Source of the DNA: Butyricicoccus_A sp964387535
GTDB taxonomy: Bacteria; Bacillota; Clostridia; Oscillospirales; Butyricicoccaceae
Direction of reading: 5' to 3'
Assembly: GCA_964387535.1 (NCBI GenBank)
Contig: CAYLXH010000045.1
Span: forward strand, 1-15,102
DNA: 15,102 nucleotides
A model generated the notes under the pieces. The model was not told where the DNA came from and made no database searches. It saw only the letters and a program-made list of their open reading frames with translations. Shown here piece after piece: positions 5,974 to 13,940 of the stretch; the stretch's first letter is position 1, and every line of letters starts with the position of its first letter. The translations under genes and the position numbers were made by a program.

Positions 5974-7596
5974 ATGTTAATTGTAGCAGAGTTTGTTGCA
6001 TTTACCGTATTGGTTGCAGTTCTTTCCTGGTGGAAAACCAAGGGTGATGACCTTTCCACAAAGGAAGGATACTTTCTGGCAGGCCGCGGTCTGCCGGGCA
6101 TTGTCATCGCGGGATCTCTGATGATGACGAACCTGTCGGCGGAGCAGCTGGTTGGTACGAACGGCCAGTCGTTTGCCGGCAATATGAGCACGATCGCATG
6201 GGAGGCGACGTCGGCGTTCGCGCTGATTATTCTGGCGTTCTTCCTGCTGCCGAAGTTCTTGCGCGGTGGTATCGCAACGCTGCCGGAATTCTTTGAAATG
6301 CGCTATGACACGTTTGTCATGCGTCTGTTTTCCGTGCTGTTCCTGATTGCATATGTTATCACGATGCTTCCGACGATTCTGTATTCCGGTGCAGTAGCAC
6401 TGGAGAAGATGTTTGGCATCTCGGAGCTGTTTGGTATCAGTTATTTTGCAGGTATTGCCATTGTCTGTGTCGGCACCGGTATCATCGGTATGTGCTATGC
6501 GGTCTTTGGAGGACTGAAGGCGGTTGCGTACTCGGATACGATCAACGGCGTTGGTCTGATTATCGGTGGATTTGCTGTTCCGATTCTTGGTGTCATTGCG
6601 TTGGGTCAGCTGGATGGCGGCGGATTCCTCGCTGGCGTTGAGCATCTGATTACCGCAACACCGGAGAAGATGAACGCGTGGTCTGCACCGTCAGCCCTGC
6701 CGCCGGAAGTTCCGTGGCCGCTGCTGTGCACAGGTATGTTTGTCAACAATCTGTTCTACTGGGCGACAAACCAGTCCATTATCCAGCGTTCGCTGGGCGG
6801 TAAGAATCTGGCAGAGAGCCAGAAGGGTGCAATCTGGGCCGGCTTCTTCAAGTGCCTCGATGTTTTCGTTATTGTTCTGCCGGGTGTTATCGCGTACCAG
6901 CTGCTGGCAGGAACGATGGCAGACACTTCGGTTGGTATGGCTGCGGACCAGGCATATCCGCTGCTGATTATGGAAGTCGTTCCGGAGCCGATTCTTGGCT
7001 TCCTGGCTGCCGTTATGTTCGGCGCAATCCTGTCCTCCTTTAACTCGGTTCTGAACTCCGCTTCCACGATTTTCTCCCTGAATATCTGGCAGCCGATCTG
7101 GGGCAAGAATGCCGATGCAGATAAGGTTGTATGGGTCGGTAAGGTATTTGGCACGATTGTCGGTGTTGTCGCTATCTGCATTGCACCGTTCGTTATGTTC
7201 TTCGGTACCGGCATCATGAACTTCATCAACGAGTGCTGGGGCTTCTTCTCCATGCCGTTGCTGACAGCGGTACTGTTCGGTCTGTTCAGCAAGAAGGCAC
7301 CGGCAATTGCTCCGAAGATTATCGTTCCGATTCACATGGTGCTGTATGGACTGACCAAGGTATTCCCGTTCTTCAGCCAGTTCCACTACCTGTATGTTGT
7401 ATTTGCTCTGTTTGTCCTCGAGTGCATCATTTACTTCATCTGCATCAAGGTCTGCCCGCGTGAGGTTGATTGGGAGATGCCGGATGCCAAGGTAATGGAT
7501 ATGACGCCGTGGAAGACCGGAAAAATCTGGGCTGCGGTTGGCGTTGCGTTTGTTGCGCTGCTGTACTTTATCTTCTCCCCGCTGGGCATTGCATAA
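5974..7596 (+). CDS. Sodium:solute symporter (SSS/SLC5 family), candidate inositol transporter
   Basis: A 540-residue multi-span membrane protein with the length and pattern of bacterial SSS transporters. TNLSAEQLVG (52-61) lies in the first membrane helices, the SSS signature region FGGLKAVAYSDTINGVG is at 178-194, and NQS..QRSLGGK is at 266-277. SSFNSVLNSAST (354-365) falls where the family's second Na+ site lies. It imports a small organic solute with Na+. It is clearly homologous to the partial symporter at 1-1041. AGAGGT lies 5 bases before ATG 5974. The nearest genes on either side are the inositol locus and the Fe-S operon, and an intrinsic terminator follows at 7760. An inositol isomer is a plausible substrate by context; sugars or other polyols are alternatives. 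Confidence 0.92.
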   Translation: MLIVAEFVAFTVLVAVLSWWKTKGDDLSTKEGYFLAGRGLPGIVIAGSLMMTNLSAEQLVGTNGQSFAGNMSTIAWEATSAFALIILAFFLLPKFLRGGIATLPEFFEMRYDTFVMRLFSVLFLIAYVITMLPTILYSGAVALEKMFGISELFGISYFAGIAIVCVGTGIIGMCYAVFGGLKAVAYSDTINGVGLIIGGFAVPILGVIALGQLDGGGFLAGVEHLITATPEKMNAWSAPSALPPEVPWPLLCTGMFVNNLFYWATNQSIIQRSLGGKNLAESQKGAIWAGFFKCLDVFVIVLPGVIAYQLLAGTMADTSVGMAADQAYPLLIMEVVPEPILGFLAAVMFGAILSSFNSVLNSASTIFSLNIWQPIWGKNADADKVVWVGKVFGTIVGVVAICIAPFVMFFGTGIMNFINECWGFFSMPLLTAVLFGLFSKKAPAIAPKIIVPIHMVLYGLTKVFPFFSQFHYLYVVFALFVLECIIYFICIKVCPREVDWEMPDAKVMDMTPWKTGKIWAAVGVAFVALLYFIFSPLGIA

Positions 7597-7857
7597 TGTG
7601 CTGGAAAGACGGGATAGAATAAAATATCGTACTCCCTCCGTAATCTTTTCCTATTCGGCCGGGCGGTGCCAGCTGCCTTGCCACAGTGTGTACGGACAAC
7701 CGGGATAGCATGGTTTTTGTCTGCAATATCTGTCTTGCAGAGAGGACAATGTGGTTGTCATTGCAGCCGTCTGACATGTGGTCAGGCGGCTGCAATTGTT
7801 TTACTATGCCGCTTTTCGGATAAACCTGCATTTTTACAGGAAAGTTAGGTCATTTGA
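7597..7857. other. Intergenic region between the symporter and the Fe-S operon
   Basis: No gene is seen. About 160 bases of 3' untranslated region precede the terminator at 7760-7803. The remaining bases lead into the promoter of the Fe-S operon. Confidence 0.6.
7760..7803 (+). terminator. Intrinsic terminator after the symporter
   Basis: A 16-base stem, 7760-7775 with 7781-7796, contains one G-U wobble and a 5-base loop. It is followed by TGTTTTAC. The stem is strong and the U-run short. Confidence 0.8.
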
Positions 7858-7886
7858 TTGACTTTCTGTGTGAATCGTGGTACTTT
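7858..7886 (+). promoter_or_regulatory. Promoter of the Fe-S assembly operon
   Basis: -35 TTGACT (7858-7863), a 17-base spacer and -10 TACTTT (7881-7886). The predicted start is about 70 bases before the ATPase gene. I see no binding site for a known Fe-S regulator. Confidence 0.5.
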
Positions 7887-7960
7887 CATACTGTCTCCTT
7901 ATCTATGTCCAGAGTGAGGAGTGCACAATGAAGGATACTGGGTGAAAGAAGGATTTCAAT

Positions 7961-8689
7961 ATGCTGGAATTGAAAAATGTTTCTTATAAAGTGACGGAGG
8001 AATCGCAGGAAAAGGAGATCATCCGCGATCTCAGCCTGACGATTGAGGATAATAAATTTGTTGTGATTACCGGACCGAACGGCGGCGGAAAATCGACGCT
8101 GGCGAAGCTGATTGCCGGCATTGTGACGCCGACATCGGGAAAGCTGTATCTGAACGGACAGGACATCACGGCGCTCTCGGTAACGGAACGCGCGAATCTG
8201 GGGATCAGTTTTGCGTTTCAGCAGCCGGTTCGATTTAAAGGAATTCAGGTGCTGGATCTGATCCGCATTGCGGCGAAGAAGCAGCTGACTGCAGCGGATG
8301 CATGCACTTATCTGTCAGAGGTTGGTCTGTGTGCAAAGGACTATATCAACCGTGAGGTCAACGCAAGCCTGTCGGGCGGAGAGCTCAAACGCATCGAGAT
8401 CGCAACGGTGCTGGCGCGCGGAACACAGCTTTCTGTCTTTGATGAGCCGGAAGCAGGTATTGATCTGTGGAGCTTCCAGAATCTGATCCGTGTGTTTGAG
8501 CGGATGCAGGAAAAGACACGAGAGGGTTCTATCCTTGTCATCTCGCATCAGGAGCGGATTCTGAATATTGCGGATGAAATTGTGGTCATTGCCGACGGAC
8601 AGATTCAAAACCAGGGTGCGAAGGAAGATATTCTCCCGGGGCTGCTGGGAACGGCAGCGGCAGTCAGCACATGCAGCAAGATTTTATAA
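7961..8689 (+). CDS. sufC: SufC-type ABC ATPase of a SUF-like Fe-S cluster assembly system
   Basis: A 242-residue soluble ABC ATPase. Walker A is GPNGGGKST (38-46), the Q-loop FAFQQP is at 84-89, and the signature LSGGELKRIEIA is at 137-148. Walker B LSVFDEPEAGID (157-168) has the catalytic Glu162, and the switch His is H196 in ISHQERI. The FDEPEAGID box and the absence of a membrane partner point to SufC rather than a transporter. SufC powers conformational change of the SufB/D scaffold during Fe-S assembly in the cytoplasm. The scaffold gene follows 15 bases later. An AGAAGGA site precedes ATG 7961. With only these two genes, the pair matches the minimal SUF-like (SMS, SmsC-SmsB) type known from anaerobes and archaea. 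Confidence 0.9.
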   Translation: MLELKNVSYKVTEESQEKEIIRDLSLTIEDNKFVVITGPNGGGKSTLAKLIAGIVTPTSGKLYLNGQDITALSVTERANLGISFAFQQPVRFKGIQVLDLIRIAAKKQLTAADACTYLSEVGLCAKDYINREVNASLSGGELKRIEIATVLARGTQLSVFDEPEAGIDLWSFQNLIRVFERMQEKTREGSILVISHQERILNIADEIVVIADGQIQNQGAKEDILPGLLGTAAAVSTCSKIL

Positions 8690-8704
8690 GAAGAGGGTGT
8701 AGAC

Positions 8705-9625
8705 ATGATGGATGAAATTCAGAAGCGGTTGCTGTCGGAGGTTGCTGATCTTCATGATGTGCCGGAGGGAGCATATAATATCCGTGCCAACGGACAGATG
8801 GCGGCGCGAAATACGACAGCAAACATTGACATTGTTTCCAAGACGGATGTCAGTGGTATTGACATTCACATCAAGCCGGGTACCAAAAAAGAGAGCGTTC
8901 ACATTCCGGTCGTGCTCAGTGAGAGCGGATTGAAGGAAATGGTATACAACGACTTTTATATTGGCGAGGACAGTGACGTGGTCATTGTTGCTGGCTGCGG
9001 CATCGACAACTGTGGATCGCAGGACTCCGAGCATGACGGTCTGCATCGGTTCTTTGTCGGGAAGAATGCCAAGGTAAAGTATGTGGAGAAGCATTATGGC
9101 GGCGGAGACGGCAAAGGAAAACGTATCCTGAATCCGGGCACGGAGGTGCATATGGAAGAAGGAAGCACGATGGAGATGGAGATGGTGCAGATCAAGGGTG
9201 TGGACTCAACAGTTCGCACCACGACGGCGGATCTCGCTGCGGGTGCACGGCTGGTTGTGCGGGAGCGATTGATGACCCATGGCGACCAGTATGCAGTCAG
9301 CAACTATGAGGTCGCATTGGACGGTGACGGCGCAAGTGCGGACATAGTTTCCCGTTCGGTGGCACGGGATGCCTCCTATCAGAAGTTTGACTCGCGCATT
9401 GTCGGAAATGCACCGTGCAGCGGACACACAGAGTGCGATGCGATCATTATGGATCAAGCCAAGATTCTCGCGGTTCCGCAGCTGGAAGCCAATAACATTG
9501 ACGCAGCGCTCATCCATGAGGCGGCAATTGGCAAGATTGCCGGGGAACAGATCATCAAACTGATGACGTTGGGACTGACCGAGGCAGAGGCGGAAGAACA
9601 GATTATCAATGGATTCTTGAAATAA
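8705..9625 (+). CDS. sufB: SufB/SufD-type Fe-S scaffold protein (short SmsB-like form)
   Basis: A 306-residue protein with the SufBD core beta-helix and none of the long N-terminal part of classical SufB (about 460-490 residues). The C-terminal motif HEAAIGKI (H271, E272), followed by a helix ending in EEQIINGFLK, is the SufB/D active-site and SufC-contact region. C98 and C103, in AGCGIDNCG, and nearby H110 and H114 are candidate Fe-S or metal ligands. It is the scaffold on which Fe-S clusters are built with the ATPase encoded just upstream. GAGGGTG precedes the start, and ATG 8708 is an equally possible start one codon later. No sufS, sufU or separate sufD lies in the window, so sulfur supply must come from elsewhere. 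A strong terminator follows 16 bases after the stop. Confidence 0.88.
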   Translation: MMDEIQKRLLSEVADLHDVPEGAYNIRANGQMAARNTTANIDIVSKTDVSGIDIHIKPGTKKESVHIPVVLSESGLKEMVYNDFYIGEDSDVVIVAGCGIDNCGSQDSEHDGLHRFFVGKNAKVKYVEKHYGGGDGKGKRILNPGTEVHMEEGSTMEMEMVQIKGVDSTVRTTTADLAAGARLVVRERLMTHGDQYAVSNYEVALDGDGASADIVSRSVARDASYQKFDSRIVGNAPCSGHTECDAIIMDQAKILAVPQLEANNIDAALIHEAAIGKIAGEQIIKLMTLGLTEAEAEEQIINGFLK

Positions 9626-9641
9626 TCGTGTGCATGAAAGT

Positions 9642-9680
9642 AAAGCGGAAAACACGACGTCGTGTTTTCCGCTTTTTGTT
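9642..9680. terminator. Palindromic intrinsic terminator after the Fe-S operon
   Basis: A perfect 34-base palindrome (9642-9675, centre GACGTC at 9656-9661) is followed on the plus strand by TTTTTGTTTTC. On the minus strand the stem is followed by TTTACTTTC, so it may also act as a back-up terminator in that direction. Confidence 0.9.
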
Positions 9681-9735
9681 TTCTGTAGAATGGTGAGAAC
9701 TGTCCGATGGAACTTGAGATCATCCAGAGAGAGAA

Positions 9736-9772
9736 CAAACGTGCGATTTCCGCCGTGGGAACCGCACGTTTG
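9736..9772 (-). terminator. Intrinsic terminator of the nitroreductase gene
   Basis: Perfect 10-base arms CAAACGTGCG / CGCACGTTTG enclose a 17-base loop that can form a small inner GGAA/TTCC stem. On the minus strand it is followed by TTCTCTCTC. It lies 63 bases beyond the nitroreductase stop. The U-run is imperfect. Confidence 0.7.
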
Positions 9773-9835
9773 ATGCAGGAAGAAGTAGTGTTTTATTTTA
9801 CTGGCATTTCTGCCGGACGATCCAATCGACGGTAC

Positions 9836-10387
9836 TTACCAGCGATTGAAACTGCAAACTTCCTCAAATGGCTTACGGATTTTTTCGCGTGGAGTCGTAT
9901 CTTCAACGGGATAACCGACAGCGAGGATCATGCGGACGATTCGCCCCTCCGGAATGTCGAAATAGTGCTCCATCTTTTTCTGATCATTGAGCCCGAGGAT
10001 GCAGGTGGACAATCCGAGCTGCAGCGCCTCATAGCACATGCTCATGACGGCCATGCCGAGATCACCCTGCGCAAAGCGCTGAGAGTCCTTATAATAGTTT
10101 TTGACGATGGGCATGACATTGGCCGGTTGTTCTACGACAGCGATAAAAGCAGGAGCCTGTTCGCGCCACGGGCAGCCGGTGCCGCCGCCCTCGATGACCA
10201 AGGCATCACATAGCTTGGCCTTTGCCTCTGGTTCGTCGATAACGATAAATTTCCACGGCTGCGAGTTGCATGCGCTCGGCGACAGACGCCCGGCCTCTAC
10301 AATTTGGATTAAATCGTCCCGTGAGACCGGCTTGTCCTGATAGGAACGGCAGCTCTCACGGGCTTGAATCAATTCCATAACAGTCAT
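9836..10387 (-). CDS. Nitroreductase-family flavoprotein
   Basis: A 183-residue protein of the FMN-dependent nitroreductase superfamily. The N-terminal RESCRSYQDKPV (10-21) holds the conserved Arg-Ser that contacts FMN phosphate. SPSACNSQPWKFIV follows at about 36-49, and GDLGMAVMSMCYEALQLGL at about 108-126 is the family's central helix. AVGYPVE lies near the C-terminus. Members reduce nitro groups, quinones or enones with NAD(P)H as cytoplasmic homodimers; the real substrate cannot be told. GGAG lies 10 bases before ATG 10387, and an internal Met at codon 4 is an alternative. The gene has its own promoter (10428-10456) and terminator. It sits 82 bases downstream of tenI on the same strand with no terminator between, so thi read-through is possible. 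Confidence 0.9.
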   Translation of the reverse strand: MTVMELIQARESCRSYQDKPVSRDDLIQIVEAGRLSPSACNSQPWKFIVIDEPEAKAKLCDALVIEGGGTGCPWREQAPAFIAVVEQPANVMPIVKNYYKDSQRFAQGDLGMAVMSMCYEALQLGLSTCILGLNDQKKMEHYFDIPEGRIVRMILAVGYPVEDTTPREKIRKPFEEVCSFNRW

Positions 10388-10427
10388 AGGGGAAATACTC
10401 CTTTCCGTTGTGTAAGTTTACCGCTTC

Positions 10428-10456
10428 ATTGTAGCAGGATTTTGAGAGGGAAACAA
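10428..10456 (-). promoter_or_regulatory. Nitroreductase promoter
   Basis: On the minus strand: -35 TTGTTT (10451-10456), a 17-base spacer and -10 TACAAT (10428-10433). It is bracketed by the inverted repeat ACCGCTT (10420-10426) / AAGCGGT (10455-10461), which overlaps the -35 box. Confidence 0.65.
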
Positions 10457-10469
10457 GCGGTGTGCGTAC

Positions 10470-11024
10470 TCACAAACGCATAAATCCGGACATCATACAG
10501 CCGCCTGCGGCACCGGCGTCCAGCACCATAGGTAAATTGTGGAGTGTGATACCTCCGATGGCGTAGACGGGGATGGGGCTTTGGGCGCAGACTTCGCGCA
10601 GCAGCTCCAGCCCTTTTCCGGGCAGGCCGGGCTTGCAGGTGGTCTCAAAGATGTTGCCGAGTGTGATGTAGGTGGCACCGAGAGACACTGCTTCCTGCAT
10701 CTGTTCCATGCTGTGGCAGGAGGTGCCGAGCATCTCCCAGCAATCGCGCGAGTCCAGCGTACGCAGCAGAGGGAGCGGAAGATGAAGGCGGGGAATACCA
10801 AGCTCCCTGGCGGCGTGGGGGAAGCTGTGCAGAATCAGCGGGACATCCCAGCTGCTGCAGATGGCCTGTGCCTGGAGGGCGAGCGAAGCATATACTTCGG
10901 GAGAAAGATCTTTTTCCCGAAGCAGTACGGCATGCGGCTGGACAGCGCACACGCGCGTGAGCTGGGAAATCAGTCCGTCGGGGCACAAGGTGCGGTTGGT
11001 GACCGCCAGAAGCTGATTATACAT
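10470..11024 (-). CDS. tenI: Thiazole tautomerase TenI-like (thiamine phosphate synthase superfamily)
   Basis: A 184-residue TIM barrel. It has the superfamily box LLREKD (34-39), GTSCHSMEQ (100-108), GNIFETTCKPGLPGKGLELL (123-142) and YAIGGIT (154-160). The FET.CK.GL.G.G segment and His104 in the S.HS box match Bacillus TenI, where the equivalent His acts in thiazole phosphate tautomerisation. The ThiE Mg-pyrophosphate motifs are missing: the IND...D and HLGQ.D boxes read ILHSFPH and LHLPLPL. It probably makes the aromatic thiazole carboxylate isomer after ThiG. The C-terminus stops at MMSGFMRL, about 20 residues short of typical members. ATG 11024 overlaps the thiH stop by 8 bases; ATG 11036, four codons upstream, is an alternative. 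Many pipelines would label this ThiE. Confidence 0.75.
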   Translation of the reverse strand: MYNQLLAVTNRTLCPDGLISQLTRVCAVQPHAVLLREKDLSPEVYASLALQAQAICSSWDVPLILHSFPHAARELGIPRLHLPLPLLRTLDSRDCWEMLGTSCHSMEQMQEAVSLGATYITLGNIFETTCKPGLPGKGLELLREVCAQSPIPVYAIGGITLHNLPMVLDAGAAGGCMMSGFMRL

Positions 11025-12279
11025 AGATATAGTCATTGAGCACCGGCTGCAAGCCACCGGACTCCAAGTCGTGATACATGCGGTCAATGGTGCGGCTGTC
11101 GTTGATTTCGAACTGTTCGTCCCCGACATCGCTGTCCTCTTCTCCGGTGTATTTGGATTCATGGTCACCGATTCCGGTGGATACGCCGGCGGATACCTTG
11201 GTGGCACAGATTTTTGTGATGCCATCTCGGAACGAGAGGGACTCGCGGCTGGATACGGTGATGCCGACATAGGGCAGGAACAACCGATAAGCACATAATA
11301 CCTGGCACAGTTCACGCTCTCCGACATCACGCGGATTGATTTTATCGTTGTTGATGATAGGACGCAGTCTTGGGCAGCTCAGGCTGAGCTCTGCGTGTGG
11401 GTAGCGGCGCTGAAGCAGATAGACGTGGAGCGCAGTTGCCAGAGCGTCCTTGCGGAAGTCGTCCAGGCCGAGCAGAGCGGAAAATCCAGCACCGCGCATA
11501 CCGGCGCGCAGCGCACGTTCCTGCGAATCAAAACGGTAGGGCCAGATACGCTTGTGTCCAAGCAGATGCAGTTTTTCATAGTGCTCCGGATTATAGGTTT
11601 CCTGGAATACCGTGACGTAGTCCACGCCACATTCGTGTAGGTAACGGTATTCGTCCGTGTTCACCGGATAGATTTCAATGCCGATGTTGCGGAAATATTT
11701 GCGGGCGATTTTGACCGCCTCGCCGATGTAATGAACATCAGAATATTTGCGGCTCTCTCCGGTCAGGAGAAGAATTTCTTCCATGCCGGTTGCGGCGATG
11801 ACCTGCATTTCGTGTTCGATTTCCTCAAAGCTAAGCTTTTTGCGGCGGATATTGTTGTAGCAGTTGAAGCCACAGTAGATGCAGTAATTCTGACAGTAAT
11901 TGGCGATATAAATCGGGGTAAAAATGTAAACGGTGTTGCCAAAATGCTTGCGGGTCTCGTCCTCCGCTTTCCGCGCCATCTCCTCGAGAAATGGGGCGGC
12001 TGCCGGGGAAAGCAGAGCCTTGAAATCTTCGATGGAGCAGCGTTCGTGACTCAGTGCACGGCGCACGTCGTCTGCGGTATAGCGGTTGTAATCATATGAA
12101 GCAAATTCACGCAGAACGATGTCTTTGACATCCGAGTCAATGACCTCCATGTCCGCGAGATATTTCATGTGGTCGGAGCGCACGGAGGGGTCACTTTCCA
12201 ACTGATGCTTGCGGGCCAGGGCTTCCGGAGGAAGCTGATCGCTGTCGATAAAATAAACTTGGCTTTCTTCGTCAATCAT
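11017..12279 (-). CDS. thiH: 2-iminoacetate synthase ThiH (radical SAM tyrosine lyase)
   Basis: A 420-residue radical SAM enzyme. The CxxxCxxC motif is CQNYCIYC (C129, C133, C136). It is followed by LLLTGESRKYSDVHYI, IEIYPVNTDEY.YL, FQETYNPEHYEKLHLLG.K and, near the C-terminus, VSSRESLSFRDG plus KVSAGVSTG. This pattern is that of ThiH, which cleaves tyrosine to dehydroglycine for thiazole synthesis by ThiG. The radical SAM motif starts about 45 residues later than in Escherichia coli ThiH, so the N-terminus is longer. GGGAGG precedes ATG 12279, and thiG ends only 12 bases upstream, so translation is likely coupled. The paralogue HydG is unlikely given the thi context and the lack of a C-terminal cysteine cluster. 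Confidence 0.93.
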   Translation of the reverse strand: MIDEESQVYFIDSDQLPPEALARKHQLESDPSVRSDHMKYLADMEVIDSDVKDIVLREFASYDYNRYTADDVRRALSHERCSIEDFKALLSPAAAPFLEEMARKAEDETRKHFGNTVYIFTPIYIANYCQNYCIYCGFNCYNNIRRKKLSFEEIEHEMQVIAATGMEEILLLTGESRKYSDVHYIGEAVKIARKYFRNIGIEIYPVNTDEYRYLHECGVDYVTVFQETYNPEHYEKLHLLGHKRIWPYRFDSQERALRAGMRGAGFSALLGLDDFRKDALATALHVYLLQRRYPHAELSLSCPRLRPIINNDKINPRDVGERELCQVLCAYRLFLPYVGITVSSRESLSFRDGITKICATKVSAGVSTGIGDHESKYTGEEDSDVGDEQFEINDSRTIDRMYHDLESGGLQPVLNDYIYV

Positions 12280-12291
12280 AGCGATCCTCCC

Positions 12292-13059
12292 TCAGCGCAG
12301 GAATCCGGTCAGCGGGTCACTGGCACTGCCGCCGCGTGCGAGAACCGGTCCCATGCCGGTGACATACGCAGTGCGGCCGGCTTCGATGGCCTGACGGAAA
12401 GCACCGGCCATGGCCGGAACATCGCCGGCAGTTGCAATGGCGGTGTTTGCCATGATGGCGGCGGCACCCATTTCCATGGCCTCGCAGGCCTGGGACGGCT
12501 TGCCAATTCCGGCATCTACGATAACGGGGAGATCAATTTCATCAATGAGAATCTGGATAAATTCTTTGGTTGCCAGACCCTTGTTGCTGCCGATCGGGGA
12601 GGCCAGCGGCATGACGGCGGCAGCACCGGCGTTCTGCAAATCACGGGCGACATTCAGATCCGGATACATATAGGGAAGGACGACAAAGCCCTCGTTGGCC
12701 AGTATTTCGGTACAGCGGACGGTTTCATAGTTGTCCGGGAGCAGGTATTTGGAATCATGCATGATTTCGACCTTGACGAAATTTCCGCAGCCCATTTCAC
12801 GGCTGAGGCGGGCAATGCGCACGGCCTCTTCGGCGTTGCGGGCTCCGGAAGTGTTCGGCAGCAGCGTGACGCCCTCCGGAATAAAGTCGAGGATATTTTC
12901 CTCTTTGCGGGTGTTCGCGCGGCGCAGCGCCAGTGTGATGATCTGTGCGCCTCCCTGCTCAATTGCTGCCTGGATGAGCTTCAGGTTATATTTTCCTGAG
13001 CCAAGAATAAAGCGGCTAGTGAATTCATGGCCGCCTAAAATCAGCTTATCTTCTGTCAT
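12292..13059 (-). CDS. thiG: Thiazole synthase ThiG
   Basis: A 255-residue TIM barrel of normal length. GSGKYN (20-25), TLALRR (42-47), LLPNTSG (66-72), FVKVE (94-98), the VLPY region and VDAGIGKPS...A...GA...ANTAIA are all classic ThiG segments. K96 in FVKVE is the Schiff-base lysine that binds 1-deoxy-D-xylulose 5-phosphate, with E98 next to it. ThiG joins DXP, dehydroglycine from ThiH and sulfur from ThiS thiocarboxylate into the thiazole phosphate. AAAGGA lies about 10 bases before ATG 13059. It follows thiF by 20 bases and precedes thiH by 12, inside one operon. Confidence 0.96.
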   Translation of the reverse strand: MTEDKLILGGHEFTSRFILGSGKYNLKLIQAAIEQGGAQIITLALRRANTRKEENILDFIPEGVTLLPNTSGARNAEEAVRIARLSREMGCGNFVKVEIMHDSKYLLPDNYETVRCTEILANEGFVVLPYMYPDLNVARDLQNAGAAAVMPLASPIGSNKGLATKEFIQILIDEIDLPVIVDAGIGKPSQACEAMEMGAAAIMANTAIATAGDVPAMAGAFRQAIEAGRTAYVTGMGPVLARGGSASDPLTGFLR

Positions 13060-13079
13060 TACTAAGGTTCCTTTCTGTT

Positions 13080-13715
13080 TTATCGTTGCTCTCGCACGGC
13101 GATGAGCTGGATGACTTTATTGGCTTGATGACCGGCGCAGACGGCAACACGAGGAGCCATCAGACCGATTCCGTCTCCGACATCGGTGGTGCGGTCACCG
13201 CAGACATACAGGCGCTGCATCAGCTGTGCGGTTTGAATGCCGTTTGTGTCACCATATCCCGCCATACCATTTCCTGAGACAATGGTGGTGTTGGGACACT
13301 GAGCGAGCAGCGTATTGACGAGCATCGCCTTGCTGTCCGGTTTGTCAAATGCTTCGCAGACGATGGGGTATGTGCCGAACAGTGACGCAGCATTTTCCTC
13401 TGTCACGCGGACACGGCAGGTCTGAACGTCCAGATATGGATTGATCTGGCGCAGAATGTCCGGCAGAGCCTCGGTTTTGGGACGCCCCAGGTCAGGAATC
13501 CGGTACATCTGCCGGTTAAGATTTGTAATTTCCACGGTGTCGAAATCGACGAGGAACAGGTGACCGACTCCGCAGCGCGTCAACATAACGGCGATATTGG
13601 AGCCTAATCCGCCCAGACCCGCGATAGCGACACGGGCATGGGAGACTGCATCGTGAAAGCTTTGGGGAAAACGGGCGTCAAATGCGGCGTCCAGTTCCTG
13701 TTTTGTGGGAACCAT
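13080..13715 (-). CDS. thiF: ThiF-family ThiS adenylyltransferase
   Basis: A 211-residue E1-like enzyme. The nucleotide-binding GLGGLGSN is at 33-40, with VDFDTVEITNLNRQ (56-69, including Asp59, Arg68 and Gln69) and the conserved Lys80 in GRPKTEAL. CEAFDKPDSK comes later in the fold. It adenylates the C-terminal glycine of ThiS before sulfur transfer. The short form without a Zn-binding CxxC pair matches the clostridial ThiF family 2 group. The frame is open further upstream to 13886, but that part overlaps thiS. ATG 13715 lies one base after the thiS stop and has GGGAGG inside the end of thiS, so translation is coupled. Confidence 0.92.
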   Translation of the reverse strand: MVPTKQELDAAFDARFPQSFHDAVSHARVAIAGLGGLGSNIAVMLTRCGVGHLFLVDFDTVEITNLNRQMYRIPDLGRPKTEALPDILRQINPYLDVQTCRVRVTEENAASLFGTYPIVCEAFDKPDSKAMLVNTLLAQCPNTTIVSGNGMAGYGDTNGIQTAQLMQRLYVCGDRTTDVGDGIGLMAPRVAVCAGHQANKVIQLIAVREQR

Positions 13716-13716
13716 A

Positions 13717-13911
13717 TCAGCCACCTCCCACAAAGCGGACGATTTCGATGCTGTCTCCGTCGCAGAGAATGGTGGAATCGTACACTGCGCGCGGGACAAT
13801 TTCCAGATTTCGCTCGACTGCGATGAATTGCGTGGGATAACCGGCTTCCTCCAGATAAGCGGCGATGGTTTTGCCGGCAGCGTCAAAGGCTTCCCCGTTA
13901 ATCATTACCAT
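13717..13911 (-). CDS. thiS: Sulfur carrier protein ThiS
   Basis: A 64-residue ubiquitin-like protein that begins MVMINGEAFD and ends in IVRFVGGG. The C-terminal Gly-Gly is the site of adenylation by ThiF and of thiocarboxylate formation. Its size is usual for ThiS. AGGAGG lies 7 bases before ATG 13911, and the second Met two codons later is an alternative start. It is the first gene of thiS-thiF-thiG-thiH-tenI and lies just downstream of the promoter and leader terminator. Confidence 0.95.
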   Translation of the reverse strand: MVMINGEAFDAAGKTIAAYLEEAGYPTQFIAVERNLEIVPRAVYDSTILCDGDSIEIVRFVGGG

Positions 13912-13940
13912 AGAAACACCTCCTGTGTATCATTGAGAAC

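Noticed and set aside
11017..12279. HydG (hydrogenase maturase) as identity of the radical SAM gene
   Set aside because: The gene lies between thiG and tenI and lacks the extra C-terminal cysteine motif of HydG.
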